Assembly (NCBI GenBank): GCA_003235785.1
Contig: QJYE01000274.1
Coordinates: forward strand, 1 to 7,257
Source: Nitrospirota bacterium
GTDB lineage: Bacteria; Nitrospirota; Nitrospiria; Nitrospirales; UBA8639
DNA: 7,257 nt
Direction of reading: 5' to 3'
The notes under the pieces: model-generated
What the model was told of the DNA's origin: nothing
The model's input: the letters and a program-made list of their open reading frames with translations, nothing else
The model's database searches: none
Part shown: positions 1 through 5,953 of the stretch, piece after piece
Layout: the number at the start of each line of letters is the position of its first letter
How positions within the stretch are numbered: position 1 is the stretch's first letter
Translations under genes and position numbers: made by a program

Positions 1-50
1 TTCCACCCCCTCCGCTGTCATTCCCGTATGCTTGTGGCGGGAATCCATCC
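1..50 (+). repeat. Palindromic dispersed repeat, copy B1 (50-bp direct repeat partner of 547-596)
   Basis: All 50 bases are identical to 547-596. The core is a hairpin: ATTCCCG at 20-26 pairs with CGGGAAT at 38-44 around an 11-base loop. The outer motifs are TGTCAT on the left and ATCCATCC on the right, with a C-rich lead (TTCCACCCCCTCCG). The copies diverge right after position 50. The left boundary cannot be seen because the repeat reaches the window edge. The motif GTCATYCCCG...GGCGGGRATCC is of the REP/MITE-like intergenic type spread through many bacterial genomes (general knowledge). No T-run follows the hairpin, so a terminator role is not supported. Confidence 0.85.
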
Positions 51-112
51 GAGGACTTCGACTTTTCCCCTTCACCCCTGCCCATAATCGTCAAATACGT
101 ACTTATCTCCTT

Positions 113-403
113 TTACACAATTTCATTCCACAGATCGCACCAGCCTGGGTTCTTCTCCTCAATTAACCGCACCTTCCATCTCCGGTTCCATTTCTTGAGT
201 TGCTTCTCTCGCGTGATGGCCTCACCCATGTCTTCGTGCCGTTCATAATAGACCAAACGGTGGACATCGTATTGTTGCGTAAACCCTTTTACCAGATTGT
301 TCCTATGTTCCCAAATACGCTTGACGAGGTCACTGGTGACACCGATATACAAGGTGCCCTTGTGTTGACTGGCCAAAATATACACACAAGGGGTTTTGGT
401 CAT
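113..403 (-). CDS. Small GIY-YIG domain endonuclease-like protein (UPF0213/YhbQ-type)
   Basis: This 96-residue protein is essentially one GIY-YIG nuclease domain. The signature is VYIL at residues 7-10 and YIG at 19-21, followed by the helix with Arg29 (LVKRIWEHR) and the likely metal-binding Glu66 in AITREKQLKKW. The C-terminus (NPGWCDLW) is typical of the short stand-alone family, which is usually 80-100 residues, so the gene looks complete. Family members are predicted to cut DNA at branched or specific sites with one divalent metal, but most are uncharacterised; the substrate here is unknown. ATG at 403 is the only plausible start, because an in-frame TGA lies eight codons upstream. No good Shine-Dalgarno is seen, so expression may be weak or rely on an upstream transcript. 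It follows the CheB-CheR gene on the same strand at a distance of 218 bp and is enclosed by palindromic repeats, which suggests a link between nuclease and repeats. Confidence 0.9.
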   Translation of the reverse strand: MTKTPCVYILASQHKGTLYIGVTSDLVKRIWEHRNNLVKGFTQQYDVHRLVYYERHEDMGEAITREKQLKKWNRRWKVRLIEEKNPGWCDLWNEIV

Positions 404-481
404 GTTGCCAAGAATACTGCCTGGTCAAATTAGCCGTTTCCCCGTCCATCTCCTGCGGCCCATGTCAGTCACAACTCTAGC

Positions 482-516
482 AGATGGATCCCCGCCAACG
501 ACTGCGGGGATGACGG
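482..516 (-). repeat. Palindromic dispersed repeat, copy A (inverted relative to B1/B2)
   Basis: ATCCCCGC at 488-495 pairs perfectly with GCGGGGAT at 504-511 around an 8-base loop. Read on the minus strand, the element follows the same consensus as the copies at 1-50 and 547-596: GTCATCCCCG, a variable loop, then GGCGGGGATCCATC. It has A-T to G-C type changes on both sides of the stem (TCCCC/GGGGA instead of TTCCC/GGGAA), so pairing is kept although the sequence differs. It lies 30 bp from the copy at 547-596 in head-to-head orientation. A 6-bp hairpin (AGAACT 523-528, AGTTCT 537-542) sits in the spacer between them. Confidence 0.8.
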
Positions 517-546
517 CAAGCAAGAACTTTTCTCCTAGTTCTGCCC

Positions 547-596
547 TTCCACCCCCTCCGCTGTCATTCCCGTATGCTTGTGGCGGGAATCCATCC
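547..596 (+). repeat. Palindromic dispersed repeat, copy B2 (perfect 50-bp match to 1-50)
   Basis: This is the second perfect copy of the 50-bp repeat at 1-50, with stem ATTCCCG 566-572 and CGGGAAT 584-590. It lies 25 bp downstream of the stop codon of the CheB-CheR gene and, with the inverted copy at 482-516, forms a BIME-like pair. It may stabilise the 3' end of the CheB-CheR message as REP elements do (inference). No T-tract follows on the minus strand, so it is not a classic intrinsic terminator. Confidence 0.85.
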
Positions 597-621
597 TTCA
601 CGGTTAGCGGCATGCCGATTA

Positions 622-3600
622 TCAATGGAGTTGTTCTCCTGATTGCTTGACCGCAGAACCTTTTTCGTCTTGTGGGGTGATATCCTCCATGGCCAACAGA
701 ATGAGCTTCTTTTCCCCTGCCTCTCGAATGAGACGACGAGCATTCAAGAGAAATTTCCGCTTGCCGATGCGAGGGAAGGAATGCTCTACCAGAAAATCCT
801 GAAAGCTCTCGTTGGTGGGCAAGACCTTTTCAAGCAATTGGCGCAAGGGGGGATTGTCCCATTGGCCTCCATCCAACTCAAAAAGAACCTGCTGCTCGAC
901 GGAGCCTGGAGTGCATTGAAAGGTCTGATAGAATGCGCGGTTGGCCATCTTCACCTGAAACTCGTGATCTAAGACCAGCAATGGTTCCCGCACCGTTTGC
1001 ATCATGCTGTCGGCCAATTCCCGGGCATCCCTCGCCGCAGCCACCGCGGCAGTCGCGTTCTTTTGCTGAGTGATGTCCAAGAAGGTCAGAACGAGTCCCT
1101 CAATAGTGTTCCTCGCCGTTCGATAGGGAAGAATCCGAAGAAAATACCACCGTCCGTCTGTGCTCTGCACTTCGCGCTCTTTGACCACGAGTGTCTGAAA
1201 GACTTCTTGCGCCTCTTCAATCAGGCGATCATCGGCTAAGGTCGACACGATGTCCGCCAGAGGACGCCCTACGTCACCAGCAATCAATTTCACCACCCGC
1301 TTGGCTTCCGGGGTAAACCGCTTGATATTGAGATCGTGATCCAGAAAAATCGTCGCGATTTCCAAACTATTGAGCAAATTATCCAGATCATCATTGACGT
1401 CAGAGAGTTCATTCATTTTGCCTTGCAATTCCGCATTCACCGTCATAAGTTCTTCATTCAACGACTGAAGTTCTTCTTTGGAGGTCTCGAGCTCTTCATT
1501 GGTGCTTTGCAATTCCTCGTTGGTGGACTGCAATTCCTCATTGGTGGATTTGAGCTCTTCGTTAGCCGTTTGGTGCTCCTCAATCGTATGCTGCAAGCGT
1601 TGCTTAGTATATTGCAGTTCTTCCACCACACCAGGCCTGAACGTGTCCTCACGCTTCTGTTTCGCTTTCTTGCTCCCTTTCGCTTTGGACGGAAGAGCTG
1701 GCTCGTCCATCTGGGGCACAAACGTCACAAGCAGTAATCCTCGAAGAGGTTCGGGTTCGTGGATCCGCTTTACCGTCAGGTCCACCTTCACGTAGGACCC
1801 ATTGGTTTTGACTGAAACTCCCTGCCGGTGCACTGGCGTTTCTTTCTCCCCGACCTCATGCAGTGCCGCTGCCAAGTCAAAACGCAACCCTTCACGGGCC
1901 ATGTTCAGCAGAATGAGCGTCGGTTGGCCAGGTGCCGGTTCTAAATACGCACCGGTCCGTCCGTGGATGTAGACAATCTCGCCTCGTTCATTCACGATGA
2001 CACTGGCTGGAGCATATTCGTCTAACAACATAATTTCGATTAAATTTGAAGTGGAGGGAGCCCTCACTGGAATGGAAAGATCGGATTCTTTGGAAAGGTC
2101 AGAAGCCCCCCTGGCTCGGCGAACCGGAAATCCCTGAACCGTGATTCGATCCACCTCTCCGGGTTTTCGCCGGTACAGTTTCCATTTTTTCTCCAGAGTC
2201 TCGAACAGCTGTTCTTCAACTTCGCCGATACTCTCGGAAGACCCCAGAAACAACAGCCCATGAGGTTTGAGCGCATATTGAAAAAGAGGAAACAGTCGGC
2301 GCTGCGCCCGGGCCTCTAAATAAATCAGGAGATTTCGACAGGACACGAGATCCAATTTCGTGAAGGGGGGGTCGGCTAACAGATTATGGGGGGCAAAGAC
2401 TACGAGATCACGAAGGTCCTTTTTGACGCGATAGTTCCCGTCTTCTTTAATAAAAAACCGTTGAAGCCGTTCCGCCGTCACATCGTTGGCAATGCCTGCC
2501 GGATAGAGGGCTTTTCTGGCGGTCTCGATCGCCTGCGCATCCAAATCGGTCCCAAAGATTTGCACATGCAACTTGACCTTGCGCTGAGCCATATATTCAT
2601 TAATCAGCATGGCAAGGGAATAGGCTTCCTCGCCCGTCGAACAGCCTGGGACCCACACCCGAACCTGCTCGCCCTCGTGTTTGGCACCCAAAAGAGCCGG
2701 GAGTCCGACCTTCGCCAGCGACTTGAAGGCGAGTGGATCCCGAAAAAAGCTGGTGACGCCAATCAACGCTTCCTGAAACAATGCATCCACTTCATGGGGA
2801 TTACGGAGCAAATACCGCAGGTAGTGTTTCGGGTCTTCAATTTGGTGCACATTCATCCGTCGCTCAATACGCCGGCGAATGGTGTTGGCCTTATACAGAG
2901 AAAAGTCATTCCCGGTTCGATCTCGTAGCAAGACGAAAATTTTGTGCAAAATATCCCCGGTCTCCGCGTCCTGACCGGGAAGCGGAGACACTGGCGTCAG
3001 GTAGGGACCTCGGACATAGCTCAATAATTGCGCAGGCATCTCGCTTGGGGCCCGCACGTAATCAATGCTCCCTGTCTGAATCGCGCTGTGAGGCATCCCC
3101 GCATACTTGGCAGATTTGGGTTCCTGGGCCATGGTCATCCCCGATTCGCCTTTGATGGCCTTCAAGCCAAGCGTACCATCGGAGCCGGTCCCCGACAAAA
3201 CGATGCCGATGGCTTGATGCTTTTGATCTTCTGCAAGGGAGCGGAAAAAATAATCAATTGGAAGATGCACGCCGGCATGCGGTTCGATGTCCAAGAGGTG
3301 CAAGGTGCCGTTGAAAATCGCCAGATTGATTCCAGCCAGAGCCAAGTACACCGTATTCGGTTCCACCTGCAAATTGTCCACGACTTCGACGATCCGCATC
3401 CTCGTGCATTTTTGCAGAAGGCCAGGCAACAGACTCACATGCCCCGGATGCTGATGAGGGACCACCACAAAGGCCAGCCCGCTGTCGGGGGGCATTTCCG
3501 TAAAAAATTCCTCGAAGGCCTCCAGGCCGCCAGCGGACGCGCCGATCCCCACAATCGGGAAACCCGGTCGGGGTGCGGGTTTCGTCAACGCTGGCGCGAC

Positions 3601-3765
3601 GGATTTGGTTGTGCCTCGAGAAGGCTTCGCGCTGGGTAACGACTTTTGGGGAGGCTTCGTTGACGTTTTCTGTGTTGTTTTGGCCAGGTTGAGGGAAGGC
3701 CGGCTTTTCTTCGCCGGTTTCTTTTGAACGGCTTTTACGGAAGATGCCTTTTTACGAGTGGCCAT
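622..3765 (-). CDS. CheB-CheR fusion with PAS-coiled coil-PAS-PAS tail (MCP-type methylesterase/methyltransferase)
   Basis: Domains, numbered from the chosen start (about 1047 residues): a K/P/S/T/A-rich basic tail (1-66); a CheB methylesterase domain (about 70-252) with GASAGG (Ser77), QHP (His106) and GSDG (Asp196) as the catalytic triad; the CheR helical domain (about 270-330); the CheR SAM-binding methyltransferase domain with PGCSTGEEAYSLA (about 373-385), GTDLD and SCRNLLIYL (475-483); a PAS-like domain (about 572-682); a second basic linker; a long NEEL(Q/K)ST heptad coiled coil (about 711-788); and two PAS domains (about 795-899 and 915-1031). CheB and CheR normally demethylate and methylate chemoreceptor glutamates. 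In PAS fusions such as this the target is usually unknown. There is no receiver domain and no histidine kinase domain, so the protein ends at PAS. The start at 3765 (MATRKKAS) has an excellent Shine-Dalgarno; an upstream in-frame ATG pair at 3819 lacks one. No chemoreceptor or other che gene is in the window. Confidence 0.93.
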   Translation of the reverse strand: MATRKKASSVKAVQKKPAKKSRPSLNLAKTTQKTSTKPPQKSLPSAKPSRGTTKSVAPALTKPAPRPGFPIVGIGASAGGLEAFEEFFTEMPPDSGLAFVVVPHQHPGHVSLLPGLLQKCTRMRIVEVVDNLQVEPNTVYLALAGINLAIFNGTLHLLDIEPHAGVHLPIDYFFRSLAEDQKHQAIGIVLSGTGSDGTLGLKAIKGESGMTMAQEPKSAKYAGMPHSAIQTGSIDYVRAPSEMPAQLLSYVRGPYLTPVSPLPGQDAETGDILHKIFVLLRDRTGNDFSLYKANTIRRRIERRMNVHQIEDPKHYLRYLLRNPHEVDALFQEALIGVTSFFRDPLAFKSLAKVGLPALLGAKHEGEQVRVWVPGCSTGEEAYSLAMLINEYMAQRKVKLHVQIFGTDLDAQAIETARKALYPAGIANDVTAERLQRFFIKEDGNYRVKKDLRDLVVFAPHNLLADPPFTKLDLVSCRNLLIYLEARAQRRLFPLFQYALKPHGLLFLGSSESIGEVEEQLFETLEKKWKLYRRKPGEVDRITVQGFPVRRARGASDLSKESDLSIPVRAPSTSNLIEIMLLDEYAPASVIVNERGEIVYIHGRTGAYLEPAPGQPTLILLNMAREGLRFDLAAALHEVGEKETPVHRQGVSVKTNGSYVKVDLTVKRIHEPEPLRGLLLVTFVPQMDEPALPSKAKGSKKAKQKREDTFRPGVVEELQYTKQRLQHTIEEHQTANEELKSTNEELQSTNEELQSTNEELETSKEELQSLNEELMTVNAELQGKMNELSDVNDDLDNLLNSLEIATIFLDHDLNIKRFTPEAKRVVKLIAGDVGRPLADIVSTLADDRLIEEAQEVFQTLVVKEREVQSTDGRWYFLRILPYRTARNTIEGLVLTFLDITQQKNATAAVAAARDARELADSMMQTVREPLLVLDHEFQVKMANRAFYQTFQCTPGSVEQQVLFELDGGQWDNPPLRQLLEKVLPTNESFQDFLVEHSFPRIGKRKFLLNARRLIREAGEKKLILLAMEDITPQDEKGSAVKQSGEQLH
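1491..1553 (-). repeat. In-gene 21-bp tandem repeat encoding coiled-coil heptads
   Basis: Three consecutive 21-bp units (1491-1511, 1512-1532, 1533-1553) inside the CheB-CheR gene encode successive STNEEL(Q/K) heptads. Units 2 and 3 match at 17 of 21 bases. More degenerate heptads (SKEELQ, LNEELM, VNAELQ) follow on the protein's C-terminal side. This coiled coil is a known hallmark of CheB-CheR-PAS fusions. Nucleotide-level similarity suggests either a recent heptad duplication or simply strong constraint on the codons. Confidence 0.7.
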
Positions 3766-3772
3766 ACCGTCG

Positions 3773-3779
3773 TTCCTCT
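3773..3779 (-). promoter_or_regulatory. Shine-Dalgarno deciding the CheB-CheR start
   Basis: The minus strand reads AGAGGAA, 7 bases before the ATG at 3765. The upstream alternative ATG at 3819 is preceded by an A-rich stretch with no purine-rich SD, so translation most likely begins at 3765, shortening the product by 18 residues. Confidence 0.7.
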
Positions 3780-3915
3780 CGATGGTGGAGGCGGAAGTCG
3801 CGGGATACGGCTGCATCATATTCGTTTTTAAGCTTCACGTATAGCCTTTCGGGATTTTCCGATTTATGGCGGTGTCGTTCGCTTTCCTTTCTATGGTGAA
3901 GGGCATCCATCTGAT

Positions 3916-3949
3916 TGTCATGCCAGACAGTTGTTATCGGGTATCCCTC
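3916..3949 (+). repeat. Possible decayed copy of the palindromic repeat
   Basis: The segment starts TGTCATGCC and ends CGGGTATCC-CTC. Ungapped, it matches the B repeat core at 22 of 34 positions, with the matches concentrated at both ends (TGTCAT, CGGG, ATCC). It lies 12 bp from the clear copy starting at 3962, in opposite orientation, as seen for the pair at 482-596 but in the reverse order. The stem is broken. It could be chance similarity. Confidence 0.35.
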
Positions 3950-3961
3950 TTAGGCTTTTCC

Positions 3962-4039
3962 GGATGGATCCCCGCCACCTACCGCGGGGATGACGGAGGG
4001 GGAGGCGGGGATGACGGAGGGGGGCAGGAATGACAGAAG
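3962..4039 (-). repeat. Palindromic repeat with 21-bp tandem expansion, downstream of the OTC gene
   Basis: The hairpin is ATCCCCGC 3968-3975 with GCGGGGAT 3984-3991, the same stem as the copy at 482-516. The right arm plus tail is then repeated: a 19-base segment (GCGGGGATGACGGAGGGGG) occurs at 3984-4002 and again at 4005-4023 with a period of 21, and a degenerate third unit (CAGGAATGACAGAAG) fills 4025-4039. The element ends 16 bp from the stop codon of the OTC gene, so it lies in the 3' untranslated part of the GTPase-arcC-OTC transcript. No T-run follows the hairpin on the minus strand. A role in mRNA 3'-end protection or transcription attenuation is possible but only inferred. The rest of 3820-4055 holds the leader of the CheB-CheR gene, with no convincing sigma-70 promoter. 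Confidence 0.8.
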
Positions 4040-4055
4040 AGAGACGATTCATGGT

Positions 4056-4997
4056 TCAGCTTTGTGAAATCTTTGCACCAAGCAGTTTGAGCAGAATGGC
4101 TTTTTCAATGTGCAAGCGATTTTCGGCCTGGTCAAAGACGACACTCTGCGGCCCATCAATGACATCAGCCGTTTGTTCATTGCCCCTCTGGGCTGGCAGG
4201 CAATGCATGAAGATTGCATTGGGGCTGGCCTGTTTCATGAGGGCCTCTGTGACGCGAAAGGGTTTAAGCATATGAAACCGTTGTTCATGTTCATCTTCGG
4301 GGATGTGGTAACTCATCCAGGTATCCGTATACACAGCGTCCGCATGAGCCACCGCCGCCCGGGCATCATGCACAATGGAAATGCTTCCCCCACTTTCTTG
4401 AGCAAAGGATTGAGCCTGCGTAAGAACTTCCGGCAACGGCTGAAAGGCCTGCTCTTCCGGACAGCCCACCGTCATCTGCATACCCATCTTTGAGCAGGCA
4501 TGCAGAAGGGAATGGGTCACATTGTTATTCCCGTCACCCACATAAGCCAGGCGGAGGCCCTGAAGCGTTCCCTTGCGTTCTTGTAGGGTGAGCAAATCGC
4601 CCAGGGCCTGGCAGGGATGTTCATAGTCGGTCAATCCGTTAATGACGGGCACGGTGGCATAACGCCCGAGCTCTTCCATATCGGCCCGTCGAAACATCCT
4701 GGCCATGATTCCCTGAACATAACGTGATGCCGTACGGGCAGTATCGGCAATCGTTTCCTTGCCTGACCCCAGCGGTGACATTCCCAGATCGTAGTAAATA
4801 CTGTGGCCGCCCATTTGCAACATGGCTGATTCAAATGAAACCCTGGTACGGAGTGACGGTTTCTCAAAAATCATCAGTAATATGGAACCGGCTAACGCAT
4901 GGGCATAGTGCTCAGGATGGAGTTTGATATGGGCTCCGGACGTAATAATTTCTTCCAGGCTTTCCCGGGTCCAGTCAATTAATGAAATCAGATTCAT
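4056..4997 (-). CDS. argF: Ornithine carbamoyltransferase family protein (OTC)
   Basis: The predicted reaction is carbamoyl phosphate + ornithine to citrulline + Pi, or the reverse in arginine catabolism; the protein is cytosolic and usually trimeric. From the chosen start it has 313 residues, normal for the family. Visible motifs are SLRTR (48-52) and HPCQ (127-130) for carbamoyl phosphate, NGLTD, GDGNNNVTHS, and HCLP (265-268) with the family Cys, then FDQAENRLH near the end. The ornithine-binding loop, normally D-x-W-x-SMG, reads DTWMSYH (225-231): Asp and Ser are kept, Met and Gly are replaced, and the loop looks one residue longer. The substrate could therefore differ (ornithine remains the default; putrescine or another amine is the alternative). 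ATG at 4997 has AAGGAG nine bases upstream. A TTG at 5015 in the same frame would extend it by six codons but lies over that SD. It is the last gene of the operon after arcC, so a catabolic ArcB role is as possible as biosynthetic ArgF. Confidence 0.9.
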   Translation of the reverse strand: MNLISLIDWTRESLEEIITSGAHIKLHPEHYAHALAGSILLMIFEKPSLRTRVSFESAMLQMGGHSIYYDLGMSPLGSGKETIADTARTASRYVQGIMARMFRRADMEELGRYATVPVINGLTDYEHPCQALGDLLTLQERKGTLQGLRLAYVGDGNNNVTHSLLHACSKMGMQMTVGCPEEQAFQPLPEVLTQAQSFAQESGGSISIVHDARAAVAHADAVYTDTWMSYHIPEDEHEQRFHMLKPFRVTEALMKQASPNAIFMHCLPAQRGNEQTADVIDGPQSVVFDQAENRLHIEKAILLKLLGAKISQS

Positions 4998-5006
4998 GGC
5001 CCGCGT

Positions 5007-5012
5007 CTCCTT
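5007..5012 (-). promoter_or_regulatory. Shine-Dalgarno of the OTC gene, touching the arcC stop
   Basis: AAGGAG on the minus strand shares its first base with the last base of the arcC TGA stop (5012-5014) and lies nine bases before the ATG at 4997. Ribosomes ending arcC would be placed directly at this site, which suggests translational coupling. Confidence 0.65.
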
Positions 5013-5953
5013 CAATTTAAAAACATATGAGTACCCGTCCGGCCTTCGAATCCGTCAAGCGCCTTTTCCGTGTGCGTGATGATGAACTCACGTCCGCCAC
5101 GCTCCAAATAATAAATCCCGGCCTCCATTTTCGGTTGCATGCTCCCCGGCGCAAAGTGGCCTTCCGCCAAATACTTCTTCGCCCCCCCGACCGTGACCGT
5201 CTGCAGGTTTTTTTCAGATGGGGAATTGAAATGGAGCTTGGCATGTTCCACTGACGTCAAATCCAAAATACGCTCGACCCCAATCGCCACGGCTAACTGA
5301 CTGGAGGCCAGATCTTTATCCACAACCGCCTCAATCCCATGCAAGGTTCCGTCAGCTTCGGCACTGACGGGGATCCCTCCGCCACCCACGGTAATGACAA
5401 TCACCCCTTCATCAACCAGACGCTGGATGACCTCGGTCTCGACAATCCGAATAGGCTCGGGAGATGGTACCACTCGACGGAATCCATGTGGAGCTTCTTT
5501 CACCAGGGACCAGCCCCTGGCCTGTAGCACTAACGCCTCTTCCTCTGAATAATAGGGACCAACAGGCTTAGAGGGTTTGGCCAATTTCGAATCATGTTGA
5601 TCCACCACCGTCCGACAGAGAACGACAGCAACGGTTCGGTCGATACGAGATTGTCGGAGTAGATTTTCTAAGGACTGCTGAAGCAGATATCCGATTTCCC
5701 CTTGGGACTGCGCCACGCAGACATCCAGTGGAAGGTCATACGCCTGATGACGAGCTGCTTCAACACGGATCAATATATGCCCCACTTGCGGTCCGTTACC
5801 ATGCGTGATCACGACCTGACAGCCCCGCTGAATCATGGGGACGATGCCCGCCAGAGCTCGATCCGAATTAGCTCGTTGCTCCTCAATGGTTCCCCGTTGC
5901 CCGGCCCGTACCAGGGCGTTGCCCCCGAGGGCGACAAGAATTCGTTCAGGCAT
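5012..5953 (-). CDS. arcC: Carbamate kinase
   Basis: This 313-residue protein has all the landmarks of carbamate kinase in the amino acid kinase fold: ALGGNAL (8-14), HGNGPQVG (51-58), the QGE segment near 84, KPVGP (129-133), RRVVPSP (159-165), GGGGIPV (190-196), DKD (212-214), GSMQPKMEA (270-278) and GRTGTHM at the C-terminus. It transfers phosphate between carbamoyl phosphate and ADP, giving ATP, CO2 and ammonia, or runs in reverse. The length is normal and no key motif is missing. ATG at 5953 overlaps the end of the GTPase gene by 8 bp; a GAAGG lies nine bases upstream inside that gene. The OTC gene follows after a 14-base gap. The pairing with OTC points to ATP production from citrulline or to carbamoyl phosphate supply. 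No arginine deiminase or agmatine deiminase is in the window, so the direction is unresolved. Confidence 0.95.
   Translation of the reverse strand: MPERILVALGGNALVRAGQRGTIEEQRANSDRALAGIVPMIQRGCQVVITHGNGPQVGHILIRVEAARHQAYDLPLDVCVAQSQGEIGYLLQQSLENLLRQSRIDRTVAVVLCRTVVDQHDSKLAKPSKPVGPYYSEEEALVLQARGWSLVKEAPHGFRRVVPSPEPIRIVETEVIQRLVDEGVIVITVGGGGIPVSAEADGTLHGIEAVVDKDLASSQLAVAIGVERILDLTSVEHAKLHFNSPSEKNLQTVTVGGAKKYLAEGHFAPGSMQPKMEAGIYYLERGGREFIITHTEKALDGFEGRTGTHMFLN

Larger units (their letters stand above)
1..596. mobile_element. Putative repeat-bounded unit carrying a GIY-YIG nuclease gene
   Basis: One small GIY-YIG gene lies between two perfect 50-bp direct repeats (1-50 and 547-596). A third copy in opposite orientation (482-516) means the gene is also enclosed by inverted repeats whose TGTCAT/ATGACG ends point outward (about 15-516). 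Both geometries are visible directly. That this is a mobile or nuclease-propagated unit is inference: there is no transposase, no target-site duplication can be shown, and the left edge is cut by the window. The alternative is a chance clustering of abundant intergenic repeats around a small gene. Confidence 0.35.

Noticed and set aside
566..590. Intrinsic terminator for the CheB-CheR gene
   Set aside because: A hairpin is present but no T-run follows on the minus strand, and the same hairpin occurs at unrelated sites as a dispersed repeat.
1..596. CRISPR array from the repeated 50-bp units
   Set aside because: Only two direct copies, about 500 bp apart with a gene between them; no regular spacers and no cas genes.
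608..617. Perfect 10-bp palindrome CGGCATGCCG just after the CheB-CheR stop
   Set aside because: Too short with no loop to be a terminator, and no related copy in the window; probably chance.
425..625. 66-residue minus-strand ORF spanning the repeat pair
   Set aside because: It is a translation of the palindromic repeats (DGFPPQAYGNDS type) with no own ribosome site and no domain; a repeat-derived spurious ORF.
2386..3639. Plus-strand ORFs of 120-200 codons opposite the CheB-CheR gene
   Set aside because: They are antisense to a well-supported coding region, overlap one another in different frames and show no recognisable domain.
3766..3819. ATG at 3819 as the CheB-CheR start
   Set aside because: No Shine-Dalgarno upstream, while the in-frame ATG at 3765 has AGAGGAA at 7 bases.
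3838..3868. Promoter for the CheB-CheR gene (TATACG as -10, TAAATC as -35, or a sigma-28-like pair)
   Set aside because: The -35 match is poor and the sigma-28 spacing and -10 match are imperfect; not enough to call.
4998..5015. TTG at 5015 as the OTC start
   Set aside because: It overlaps the arcC stop and the strong AAGGAG that serves the ATG at 4997; the extra six codons do not belong to the family's N-terminus.
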